DNA of 64,000 bases. Source: JAUVPB01 sp965223695 (GTDB lineage: Bacteria; Actinomycetota; Thermoleophilia; Gaiellales; Gaiellaceae). The notes below the pieces were generated by a model that ran no database searches, was not told the DNA's origin, and saw nothing but the letters and a program-made list of their open reading frames with translations. The stretch covers positions 62,001-126,000 of the forward strand of contig CBDCXJ010000024.1 in the NCBI GenBank assembly GCA_965223695.1. Reading direction: 5' to 3'. Shown here one piece after another: positions 42,422-50,314 of this stretch (position 1 is its first letter; every line of letters begins with the position of its first letter). A program made the position numbers and the translations under genes.

Positions 42422-43152
42422 ACCTGCGCGTTGTACATATCGAAGACCACGCCGTAGACGTCGAACGTCTTCGACGGCTCGAACGACATGGTGTGCAGCA
42501 CCTTGTCCATGTTCTTCAGCTGCGTGACAAGACGGCGTAGCTTCGGCACGGGATCGACGTCGAAGTCGACGCGCACGTCGACCTTGGGCCAGGGCTGCTT
42601 CCCGTCGAAGACCTTGATCATCGCCCACGACTCGGGTACCGAGCCGAGGTCGGGCTGACCCTGACCGCCGGCCGCCTTGCCCGCTTCGAGCCCACGTAGC
42701 AGCCGCTCTTCCATCGGCTCGCCCTTGTTGTCTTTCAGTGCCTTGGCCATTTGCTTGACGGGCTCGGGGCCGTCCATGTAGTTGCCCATCGCGATCGAGC
42801 CGTCGTCGACTATGTGGCTGGCGTGGTTCCAGGCGTCGGTGCCGGTGCGCACCCACGTCTCGCCAGTGGCGGTCACGGCGCCGATCTGTCGCCAGCTCCA
42901 GTTCGGATCCTGCTTCTCGAGCTCGGCCTCGAGGTCGTCCCAGCTCACGCCCTCGTCGCGCAGGTCGCAGAGCTTGTGGCCGTTCTGCGGGTGGATCGTC
43001 GCCATCGGCGCGACGATGATCCCCTTGTCCGTCAGCTCTGGGTCGAGGTGACGGTGGACCGGGAACGTCCGTGAGAAGTTGATCGTCATCGTCGTCGACG
43101 CGATCCCGATCTCACCCGTGTCGGGGTTGCTTGCGAGGACTGTGTACGTCAT
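42418..43152 (-). CDS. DUF1028 family protein (Ntn-hydrolase-like)
   Basis: 244 residues from ATG 43152. TYTVLASNPDTGEIGIASTTM, NGHKLCDLRDEGVSWDDLEAEL, WRQIGAVTATGETWVRTG and VDDGSIAMGNYMDG are DUF1028 features. Family members resemble Ntn hydrolases and often sit in amino-acid or amide catabolic clusters. Divergent from the sulfotransferase gene (115 bp between starts). Catalytic role not established. Confidence 0.82.
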   Translation of the reverse strand: MTYTVLASNPDTGEIGIASTTMTINFSRTFPVHRHLDPELTDKGIIVAPMATIHPQNGHKLCDLRDEGVSWDDLEAELEKQDPNWSWRQIGAVTATGETWVRTGTDAWNHASHIVDDGSIAMGNYMDGPEPVKQMAKALKDNKGEPMEERLLRGLEAGKAAGGQGQPDLGSVPESWAMIKVFDGKQPWPKVDVRVDFDVDPVPKLRRLVTQLKNMDKVLHTMSFEPSKTFDVYGVVFDMYNAQV

Positions 43153-43267
43153 GGCGTCTGCTCCTTTTGCTCGCTGCGCCGCGCCGCGGATTCTTACGGA
43201 TCGCGGGCGGCAACGTGTAGCACGAGGGTTGCCTCGGGGCTGGCGCACGTACGATCCCACCGTTCTG

Positions 43268-44287
43268 ATGACCGAGGAAGAGGCCAGGTACGTCTACGAG
43301 CGGCGGTTTGATCCGGAGCTCGCGCAGGCGTATGCGAAGGACGCGGAGCATGAGGAGTTCCTCGAGCGCCTCAACGGCTGGCTCGTACTGCACGCCGATG
43401 CCGAGCACCTGCCGCTCGAGGAGACGATTCCGACGCTGCACGTGATCGGCGCGCCGCGCTCGGGAACGACGATGCTGCAGCAAGCGCTGATCAGCAGGCT
43501 CGAGCTCGGCTACGTCGACAACCTGGCAGCGGCGTTCTGGCGTGCGCCGACCTACGGCATGCGCCTCTCGCAAGCGCTCGGAGTCGGCGAGGAGAGCTCC
43601 TCGTTCGTGTCGACGTTCGGCCGCACTGGCGACCTGAGCGAGCCGCACGAGTTCGGCTACTTCTGGAACGACCACCTGCGCTACCCCGACCTGGCCGAGC
43701 GCGAGGCCGGGCACGGCTCGACGATCGACTGGGTCTACCTGCGCCGCATCCTCGTCAACATGACGCACGTCGCCGGGCGTCCGCTCGTGTTCAAGCCGAT
43801 GCTGCTGGTCTGGCACCTCGAGGCGATGCTCGAGGCGATGCCGCTCACCTGCTACGCGTGGATCCGTCGTGAGCCGCGCCAGGTGGCGCTTTCGCTGTTG
43901 AAGATGCGCAAGGCGCTGTTCGGCTCGATCGAGCAGTGGGCATCGCTCAAGCCCCGCGACGCCGAGGCGCTCGGAGGTGACGACCCCATCAGGCAGGTTG
44001 CGGCGCAGGTCGTCGTGCTCGAGCGGACGATCGAGACGGTTGCCGCGCGCCTCGGAGGCGACCACGTGGTCGAGATCGCGCACGCCGATCTCTGCGCCGA
44101 CCCCGAGTCGGCGGTGACGCGCGTCGCCGAGCTGATGGGCGGGAAGGGCACCGCGCCAGTCCTGCGCGGCTCGCCCCTCGAGCCCTTCGAGCCGATGGAC
44201 AACGACGATCTCGAGGTCGACTACGGCGAACGGGTCGACGCCGCTCTCGCGAGCGTGGCCGAGAGCCTCGGGACGGCCGTTCGGTGA
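43268..44287 (+). CDS. Sulfotransferase family protein
   Basis: 339 residues from ATG 43268; upstream in-frame sequence is antisense to DUF1028. The PAPS 5'-phosphosulfate loop is LHVIGAPRSGTTMLQQALI, and a 3'-phosphate motif region is CYAWIRREPRQVALSLLK. It would transfer sulfate from PAPS to a hydroxyl of a lipid, glycan or small molecule. The stop overlaps the start of the lipoyl-NeuD fusion gene by 4 bp, so the two proteins are made together and probably modify the same molecule. No PAPS synthesis genes are seen here. Confidence 0.85.
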   Translation: MTEEEARYVYERRFDPELAQAYAKDAEHEEFLERLNGWLVLHADAEHLPLEETIPTLHVIGAPRSGTTMLQQALISRLELGYVDNLAAAFWRAPTYGMRLSQALGVGEESSSFVSTFGRTGDLSEPHEFGYFWNDHLRYPDLAEREAGHGSTIDWVYLRRILVNMTHVAGRPLVFKPMLLVWHLEAMLEAMPLTCYAWIRREPRQVALSLLKMRKALFGSIEQWASLKPRDAEALGGDDPIRQVAAQVVVLERTIETVAARLGGDHVVEIAHADLCADPESAVTRVAELMGGKGTAPVLRGSPLEPFEPMDNDDLEVDYGERVDAALASVAESLGTAVR

Positions 44288-45393
44288 GCGAGCCGGCACC
44301 GATCGGGCGCATCGAGGCGCCGCTGGTCAACCCGAACGAGCCAGAGTCACAGGTCGTCGCGCTGCCGCGGGCGCCGTACGCCGAGGTCAAGCGCGGCGAC
44401 GTCGTGCTCGTCGTCGAGACGAGCAAGGCGACATTCGAGGTCGAGTGCGAGCACGACGGCTACCTCGGCGCTATCGCAGTGGCACTCGGCGACCGGGTGA
44501 CGGCGGGCGAGCTGGTCTGCGAGATCTTCGCCGAGCCTCCCCAGCGCGAGGAGCCGGCGGCGCAGGGCAAGGGCACATCGGCAGACCTGCCGCGCCTGAC
44601 GAAGAAGGCTGAGGCGCTAGCTGCCGAGCTCGGCGTGGACGTAGCCACTCTGCCCACGGGACGGTTTCTCACCGAGCGCGACATCACGGCGGTCGCAGCG
44701 GCACAGGTCCCTGCCGAGCTGGCGGACGAGATCATCGAGCGTATCGGCGAGCGATCGCTCGTGGTGTTCGGCGCTGGCGGGCTCGGCAAGTCGATCATCG
44801 AGCTCGTGCGAGCCGACGAGCGGCTCGAGGCGCTCTGCGTTGTCGACGATGCTCCCGATGTTGGCGACGCAGTCCTCGGCATTCCCCTGGCGGGAACGCG
44901 AGCGGTTCTGCCCGCCCTGCGCGAGCACGGCACGGCGCTGGCCGCGAACGCGGTCGGGGCGATCGGCAAGATCGCGACCCGGGTCGCCGTCTACGAGCTT
45001 CTCATCGAGCATGGCTTCACGCTGCCGCCGCTCGTCGACCCGAGGGCCTACGTCGCTCCCTCGGCCCGGCTCGCCGCTGGGGCGCAGGTCTTCGCGCAGG
45101 CGGCTATCTGCGCCGATGCCGAGCTCGGGCCGGACACGATCGTGAACACGGGGGCCGTTGTCTCGCACGATTGCTCGATCGGAGAGCACACCCACATCGC
45201 ACCTGGCGCCCTGCTCGCTGGGCACGTTCAGGTGGGCGCTCGCACGCTCGTCGGGATGGGAGTGACAACCGCCGTCGGCGTGTCGATCGGCGCCGACAGC
45301 ATCGTCGGGAACGGCGTGGTCGTGACCACCGACGTTCCCGACGGGTCGATCGTGGCTGCCGGCTCGGTCTGGCCTCGACCCGCGACGGGCTAG
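44284..45393 (+). CDS. Lipoyl domain + E1/E3-binding domain + NeuD/PglD-like acyltransferase fusion
   Basis: 369 residues with three modules. Residues ~8-84 form a biotinyl/lipoyl domain with Lys48 in VVETSKATFEVE. Residues ~103-135 form a peripheral-subunit-binding domain (PRLTKKAEALAAELGVDVAT, then GRFLTERDI) as in dehydrogenase E2 proteins. Residues ~157-250 are a Rossmann-like PglD_N region (LVVFGAGGLGKSIIELV), then a left-handed beta-helix with probable catalytic His295 (VVSHDCSIGEHTHIAPGA). The E2 catalytic core (HxxxDG) is absent. GTG start overlapping the sulfotransferase. Convergent with the second fusion gene, 2 nt apart. Confidence 0.85.
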   Translation: MSEPAPIGRIEAPLVNPNEPESQVVALPRAPYAEVKRGDVVLVVETSKATFEVECEHDGYLGAIAVALGDRVTAGELVCEIFAEPPQREEPAAQGKGTSADLPRLTKKAEALAAELGVDVATLPTGRFLTERDITAVAAAQVPAELADEIIERIGERSLVVFGAGGLGKSIIELVRADERLEALCVVDDAPDVGDAVLGIPLAGTRAVLPALREHGTALAANAVGAIGKIATRVAVYELLIEHGFTLPPLVDPRAYVAPSARLAAGAQVFAQAAICADAELGPDTIVNTGAVVSHDCSIGEHTHIAPGALLAGHVQVGARTLVGMGVTTAVGVSIGADSIVGNGVVVTTDVPDGSIVAAGSVWPRPATG

Positions 45394-45395
45394 AC

Positions 45396-47021
45396 CTAGA
45401 TCAGGCCGCCGGCGTAGCGCCACGGAGCGCCACCGAAGCGGATGCCGCGCTTGCGACAGAACTCGCGCACCGCGTCGGCGAGCGCCCCGCCGTTGCCGCT
45501 GATCTTCTTGCCGAGCAGATCGAACACGACCCAGCCGTCGGGCGCCGCGCCGCGGGTGTCGAGCGTGAGCAGGACAGACTCTTCCTCGGCGGCGGCCGGT
45601 CCGATGGCCTCGCTCAACGACTCCGTGAGAGCCACACGACCCGATCCCCCGTGCCAGGTCACACGCAGGCAACGTGCGCTCTCGTCGTCGAGCCATTCGA
45701 TCCGGTGGCCCCGAAGCGCGAGCAGCTCACCGAGATCGTCGAGCATCTGGTGGGCGAGCTCGGCACGGCGCGCGTCGCTCAGGCGCACCTGAACGTCGCC
45801 GGCGGGTCGCGCGGGCACGCCGATCGCCAGCTTGCCGGCGGGAATGTCAGAGACGACGTAGGAGTTCGACGCAACGACCGCGCGCGCGCCGATGCGGCAG
45901 CCGGCGTAGACGACGGCACCCAGACCGACCTGGCCGTAGTCCTCGACGACCACCGGTGCGAAGCGATTCTCGAAGCCCTCGAGCAGCGAGTGGCCGATGT
46001 TGTGCGTGACGATCATCGATCGTTGGGTTACGAACGTCTCCTGCCCGATGAGGACTGGGCGGCAGACGTTGACGAAGGTCTCGTCTCCGAGGTAGGCGCG
46101 GTCGCCGATCGCGAGGATCGCCCACGGGTCGCGGCGACCGCCGCCGCCGATTCGGACCTCGCGCCCGCCGTAGACGTTGGTGCCGAGGTAGGCGCGCCGG
46201 CAGCTCACCTCGACATCGCGGCCGATGCGGGTGAGGGTGCCGATGCAGAACGCGTCGGTGCACTCGACGCGGGCGCGCTCGCCGAGCTCGACACCGTCCT
46301 CGAGCACGAGCCGACCAGCGATGATCAGCGCGCGGTTTCCGAGGACGACGTCGTCGCCGATGACGGCGCCGTGCGAACGGTAGGCCTCGCACTTCTGCGC
46401 GGAGGAGAGCGCGAGGAACTCGCCTGGATCCTCTCGCAGCTGCGCCAGGAATGCCGGGTCGAGCTCACCTTCCCCGGCGTCGCCGCTCCATGAGTCGGGG
46501 AGTGTCACACCGGCGGTAGAAAGACCCGCGAGCAGGCCCGTATTCGAGTCGTCTGGGGCGGCAGCAGTCCCGGACAGTCCGGGGCTCGTCCCGGACGGAG
46601 TCCCGGACGGGGCGCTCACGAGCGCCTCGACGTCGCCCGTCGTTATGAACCCGCGCTTGTCGATCGCTGCGAGGTCGATCCCATGCCGCGCCGCGAGCTC
46701 GCGCGCCTTGCGCGTGGCGCGCGGCGCATCGCCTGCATCGAGTTCGGCTGCGGGCGCGGCGCGGCCACGAGCCTCGACGAGCTCTGCGTCGCTCTCGGCG
46801 ATCAGCGCGACGGCGCCGCCGAGCTCGACTTCGTTCCCTGCAGCAAACAGGTGAACGAGGACGCCCGCTCCGGGTGCCTCGACCTCGACCGTCGCCTTGC
46901 TCGTCTCGACTACACAGACGGCGTCGCGACCCGCCACGGTCTCTCCGTCGGCGACGAGCCACTCCGCGAGGAGCGCGAACTCGGTGTTCGCGTCCTCCCG
47001 GGTCAACAAGACCTCGAGCAT
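45396..47021 (-). CDS. Lipoyl domain + E1/E3-binding domain + hexapeptide-repeat acyltransferase fusion
   Basis: 541 residues. Residues 1-80 form a lipoyl domain with Lys42 in VVETSKATVEVEAP. Residues ~99-135 form a peripheral-subunit-binding domain (PRATRKARELAARHGIDLAA, then KRGFITTGDVEALV). After a Ser/Gly/Pro linker, ~217-405 is a left-handed beta-helix (GAVIGDDVVLGNRALIIAGR, AIGDRAYLGDETFVN, VTHNIGHSLLEGFENRFAPV, GVPARPAG). The final ~130 residues are an unrecognised domain. The ATG abuts the E1-beta stop (TAGATG). It occupies the E2 position of the E1 operon but has no E2 core. Confidence 0.85.
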   Translation of the reverse strand: MLEVLLTREDANTEFALLAEWLVADGETVAGRDAVCVVETSKATVEVEAPGAGVLVHLFAAGNEVELGGAVALIAESDAELVEARGRAAPAAELDAGDAPRATRKARELAARHGIDLAAIDKRGFITTGDVEALVSAPSGTPSGTSPGLSGTAAAPDDSNTGLLAGLSTAGVTLPDSWSGDAGEGELDPAFLAQLREDPGEFLALSSAQKCEAYRSHGAVIGDDVVLGNRALIIAGRLVLEDGVELGERARVECTDAFCIGTLTRIGRDVEVSCRRAYLGTNVYGGREVRIGGGGRRDPWAILAIGDRAYLGDETFVNVCRPVLIGQETFVTQRSMIVTHNIGHSLLEGFENRFAPVVVEDYGQVGLGAVVYAGCRIGARAVVASNSYVVSDIPAGKLAIGVPARPAGDVQVRLSDARRAELAHQMLDDLGELLALRGHRIEWLDDESARCLRVTWHGGSGRVALTESLSEAIGPAAAEEESVLLTLDTRGAAPDGWVVFDLLGKKISGNGGALADAVREFCRKRGIRFGGAPWRYAGGLI

Positions 47022-48041
47022 CTAGACCCGCGCCCGGGCGACGGCCATCACGGCGTCGACCAGACCGGTGGCGCTCGGGAGCATCCGTGCTTCGAGGCCG
47101 GGGGCTGCCGGAATAATCGCGTCGGCCGCGGCTACGCGCTGTACGGGTCGGCGTAGATCTTCCCATGCGTGCTCCTGTGCGGCGGCAGCGAGCTCGGCTC
47201 CGAGCCCGCCGGTCAGCGTCCCCTCTTCGAGCGTGACCAGGGCTCCCGTTCGCCTGACCGAGTCGAGAACGGGGTCGAGGTCGAGCGGCTGAAGCCGAGA
47301 GACGATGACGACCTCGCAGAACACCTCGTGCTCGAAAATCAGGTTCGTCGCCGTCTCGACGGCGAGCGCGGCCGTTCCCCCGTAGGTCGCAATCGTGACG
47401 GCGTCGTCCGAGAACTCGCTTCCCGACAGCGACACGGCCGGGTAGGCATCGTCCGTCTCTCGCGCGCGCAGCTCGCCGACGTAGCCATCCGCTGCCCGTC
47501 GAAGCGCTCGGCCGTACATCAGCTTGTTCTCGACGAAGAAGACGGGCTCGGCGTCCTCGACCGCCGCCGTGAGCAGGCCGCCGACGTCGTGGAACTCACT
47601 CATGGCCACGACAGCGACGTTCGGCACGCCGATCAGCGTCTTCTCGAGTGACTGGCTGTGTGTGGGCCCGTAGCCGCGGCCGCCGCCCATCGGCAGCCGG
47701 ACGACCAGCGGGACCTCGACCTGATCGTCATACATCTCGCGGAACTTCGAGACACCGTTGACGATCTGGTCGTAGCCGAGCGCGATGAAGTCGCCGAACA
47801 TGATCTCGAGGATCGGACGCAAACCGCGGATCGCCATTCCCGCCGTGACGCCGACGAGCGAGGCCTCGCTGATCGGCGTCGTGATCACCCGCGACGGCCA
47901 GCGCGTGCTCAATCCCTGCGAGACCTTGAAGGCACCACCGTAGGGGTCGAGGAGGTCCTCGCCGATCAGGTAGACGTCGTCGCGCCGCTCGAACAGCTCG
48001 TGCAGTGCGCTGTTGAGCTCGTGGACGCAGCGCTCTGCCAT
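47022..48041 (-). CDS. 2-oxoacid dehydrogenase E1 component, beta subunit
   Basis: 339 residues from ATG 48041; the longer frame upstream lies over E1-alpha. VYLIGEDLLDPYGGAFKVSQ, VITTPISEASLVGVTAGMAI, RPILEIMFGDFIALGYDQIV, LVVRLPMGGGRGYGPTHSQS and FVENKLMYGR are the usual transketolase-like E1-beta motifs of pyruvate, branched-chain or acetoin dehydrogenases. It pairs with E1-alpha, 2 nt upstream, in a thiamine-diphosphate heterotetramer. Downstream is the lipoyl-acyltransferase fusion in place of a normal E2. Confidence 0.93.
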   Translation of the reverse strand: MAERCVHELNSALHELFERRDDVYLIGEDLLDPYGGAFKVSQGLSTRWPSRVITTPISEASLVGVTAGMAIRGLRPILEIMFGDFIALGYDQIVNGVSKFREMYDDQVEVPLVVRLPMGGGRGYGPTHSQSLEKTLIGVPNVAVVAMSEFHDVGGLLTAAVEDAEPVFFVENKLMYGRALRRAADGYVGELRARETDDAYPAVSLSGSEFSDDAVTIATYGGTAALAVETATNLIFEHEVFCEVVIVSRLQPLDLDPVLDSVRRTGALVTLEEGTLTGGLGAELAAAAQEHAWEDLRRPVQRVAAADAIIPAAPGLEARMLPSATGLVDAVMAVARARV

Positions 48042-48043
48042 GG

Positions 48044-48964
48044 CTAGGCGAGCGCCCCCGCGGGCGCCGACATCTCGGCCGCTTCCAGCTCGGCAGCCAC
48101 ACGCTCCTCGCACGCCTCTTCGATCGCGCGGCGCTCGTCGCCAGCGAGCCGGGCCGCACACACGGTTAGGGGATCGAACGCGCGGCGAGCCTCGATCTCG
48201 GCCTCGTCGCGGTTGTCGTCGCCCTTGCTGTGTGGGCTGAAGCGGTAGGTATCGAGAACGAGGAAGAACGGCCGCTCCTGCTCGCGAACCGCCCGTGTGG
48301 CGGCACGAGCCGCCTCGGCGATCTGCTCGACGTCGGTCGTATCGAGCTGGCGCGCTTCGATGCCAAATGCCTCGGCCCGCTCGGGGATCGAGCCAGCCAC
48401 GGTCAGGTGGCTCGGGGTCGACTGCGCGTAGAAGTTGTTCTCGAGCACGACCAGCAGGGGCAGCGACCACATCGAGGCCATGTTCATGCACTCGTAGACG
48501 GCGCCTTGGCCGAGCGTTCCGTCACCGAGAAAGACCGTCGTCACCGCGCCTGTGTCCTGCTCGCGCTCTGCGAGGGCCATGCCGGTGGCGACCGGCACGA
48601 TGCTCCCCTGGACTCCGTTCGAGTAGAAGTTGCCGTTGCAGAGGTGCTGGCTACCGCCCTTCCCGCCGCATGTGCCGCCCGCGCGGCCCATCACCTCGCA
48701 GAGGAGGCCGCGCACGTCGTCCGTGAACGCGAGGTAGTGACCGTGGCAGCGGTGGTTGCTGAAGACCACGTCTCGCGACGGATCGAGCGCGTCGATGACC
48801 CCAACCGCATTTGCCTCTTGGCCGATGCAGGTGTGGGTCGTGCCCACCAGCCTGCCCGCCGAGAACATCTCGAGCAACGTTTCCTCGAAGCGGCGGATCA
48901 GGAACATCTGCGCATAGAAGCGCGCTGCCTGGCCTCCCGCTGCCGAATTGTCTGCCTCAGGCAC
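48044..48964 (-). CDS. 2-oxoacid dehydrogenase E1 component, alpha subunit
   Basis: 306 residues from GTG 48964. FYAQMFLIRRFEETLLEMF, HTCIGQEANAVGVIDAL, SNHRCHGHYLAFTDD, CGGKGGSQHL and the thiamine-diphosphate motif FLGDGTLGQGAVYE...LLVVLENNFYAQST are canonical. It decarboxylates a 2-oxoacid and transfers the acyl unit to a lipoyl Lys. First gene of the operon E1-alpha, E1-beta, lipoyl-acyltransferase. The 208-bp gap upstream should hold the promoter. No dihydrolipoyl dehydrogenase (E3) in the window. Confidence 0.93.
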   Translation of the reverse strand: MPEADNSAAGGQAARFYAQMFLIRRFEETLLEMFSAGRLVGTTHTCIGQEANAVGVIDALDPSRDVVFSNHRCHGHYLAFTDDVRGLLCEVMGRAGGTCGGKGGSQHLCNGNFYSNGVQGSIVPVATGMALAEREQDTGAVTTVFLGDGTLGQGAVYECMNMASMWSLPLLVVLENNFYAQSTPSHLTVAGSIPERAEAFGIEARQLDTTDVEQIAEAARAATRAVREQERPFFLVLDTYRFSPHSKGDDNRDEAEIEARRAFDPLTVCAARLAGDERRAIEEACEERVAAELEAAEMSAPAGALA

Positions 48965-49172
48965 TCGTCGAATGCTACGAGAACCCGATACGGGCGCCCT
49001 GGGCAACGGAAGAAGATCGCCTCGTACGCCGTCGTGTGACCAGGTACGCGGACGCGAGGAGGCGTCCGGCATGGGAGGTGCGCCACTTTCGGTGGCGGAC
49101 TGCGGAAGATTGGCATTGAAGCAGCTCCGAGGCCAGGGGCCGCTTCAGTGTCTAGTAGAAGCGCGCGCGGCG

Positions 49173-50087
49173 CTAGGAGCGAGCAGCGTCCAGCAAGTCG
49201 AAGAGCTCACCGCCGGTGAGCGACTGGATGATGTGCCCTTCGCCAGGTGCGATCCTGAGCTCCACGTCTCCGGCGGCGGCTTCCAGGACGTCACGGGCGC
49301 CTTCTGCGGGCTCGACCCAGCCTGCGTCGGTCTCGCCAACGAACATGCGGACGGGAATCTCAGCAAGCGCGTCGAGCCTTTCCACGTCGTCGGAGGTCGG
49401 TGGGAATCCCGGCAGCACAACGAGTGAAGCAAAGCGCTCGGGCGACTCGATCGCCACCCGGAATGAGCTGAGGCCGCCATTCGAGATGCCGCCGACGTGG
49501 AAGCGGCCGCCCTCGGGCGGGTACGTCGCCGCGATCGTGTCGAGGAGTTCCGGCACGATCGCCTCGGAGCCCTGGAAGAACAGCACGCCCTCGGGCGCGA
49601 CCGGCGAGACGACGATCCAGCCGCGGCTCTGCGCCTCGGCTGCCCAGTACGCATCGAGCGCGAAGTCGAGCTCGGACTGCCCCTGGCCGCCCGGCGGGAA
49701 CGCCAGCAGGACCGGGTGCTCCTGCCCCGGCGCGAAGTCGTCGGGCAGTACGACCGTGAGTTGGAGGTCGTTGCCAGCGATCTGCAGCGTCACCGTTTCG
49801 CGCGCGCCCGGTTGATCGACCGGGATCAGAGGCGCGATCGGCGCGGCCTCGGCGGGTGGGGGCGCCTCGGCGGGTGCGGGCGCCTCGGCGGGTGCGGGCG
49901 CCTCGGCGGGCGGGGGTGCCGGCTCGGGCTCTGGCTCGGCCGGCTCGGCGTCTTGCCCGGCGGCCGGTCTGGACTCCTGCGCTGCGCTCGGCTCGGCCGC
50001 GGGCGCCGCGGAATCGTCGCCGCCGCACGCCGCCACAAGCACTACGAGCGCGGCAAGTGCAACTAGAAGGAGCGCGCGGCTTCGCAT
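49173..50087 (-). CDS. Exported lipoprotein with alpha/beta-hydrolase (esterase-like) domain
   Basis: 304 residues from ATG 50087, giving a compact signal peptide with lipobox LVAAC. An upstream in-frame ATG at 50153 has a better ribosome site (GGGAGAG) and would add 22 residues. After a low-complexity Pro/Ala/Glu linker the hydrolase domain has VLLAFPPGGQGQ, nucleophile elbow VGGISNGGLSSF, VGETDAGW (Asp) and APGEGHIIQSL (His). It is anchored outside the membrane and resembles polyhydroxybutyrate-depolymerase or feruloyl-esterase-like proteins. Substrate unknown. Confidence 0.85.
   Translation of the reverse strand: MRSRALLLVALAALVVLVAACGGDDSAAPAAEPSAAQESRPAAGQDAEPAEPEPEPAPPPAEAPAPAEAPAPAEAPPPAEAAPIAPLIPVDQPGARETVTLQIAGNDLQLTVVLPDDFAPGQEHPVLLAFPPGGQGQSELDFALDAYWAAEAQSRGWIVVSPVAPEGVLFFQGSEAIVPELLDTIAATYPPEGGRFHVGGISNGGLSSFRVAIESPERFASLVVLPGFPPTSDDVERLDALAEIPVRMFVGETDAGWVEPAEGARDVLEAAAGDVELRIAPGEGHIIQSLTGGELFDLLDAARS
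49846..49917 (-). repeat. Four 18-bp tandem units in the lipoprotein linker
   Basis: Units of GCCTCGGCGGGTGCGGGC with small variants at 49846, 49864, 49882 and 49900 encode the repeated Ala-Pro-Ala-Glu linker. They are in-frame, so copy changes would only alter linker length. Confidence 0.85.
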
Positions 50088-50314
50088 CTCAGGACGTCCG
50101 ATGCGCCCACCGAGGGGCAAGACGCGTGTTCCTGCCGAGCGCTCGTTCCTCATCTCTCCCTTACACCGACCGAACGAGATCGTGACGAGACTGCAACCTA
50201 GCTCAATCTAGGCTCGCCTATGGTGGCGGGGACACCAGCGGCGAGCAAGACGCGCACCGGGAGCGCGCGCCCGCCGCAACGAGGAACACGTTGGTACCGG
50301 ACCGGGGGTGGACC

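Noticed and set aside
49846..49917. CRISPR-like regular repeats
   Set aside because: Units are adjacent 18-mers without spacers and encode an in-frame Pro/Ala/Glu linker.
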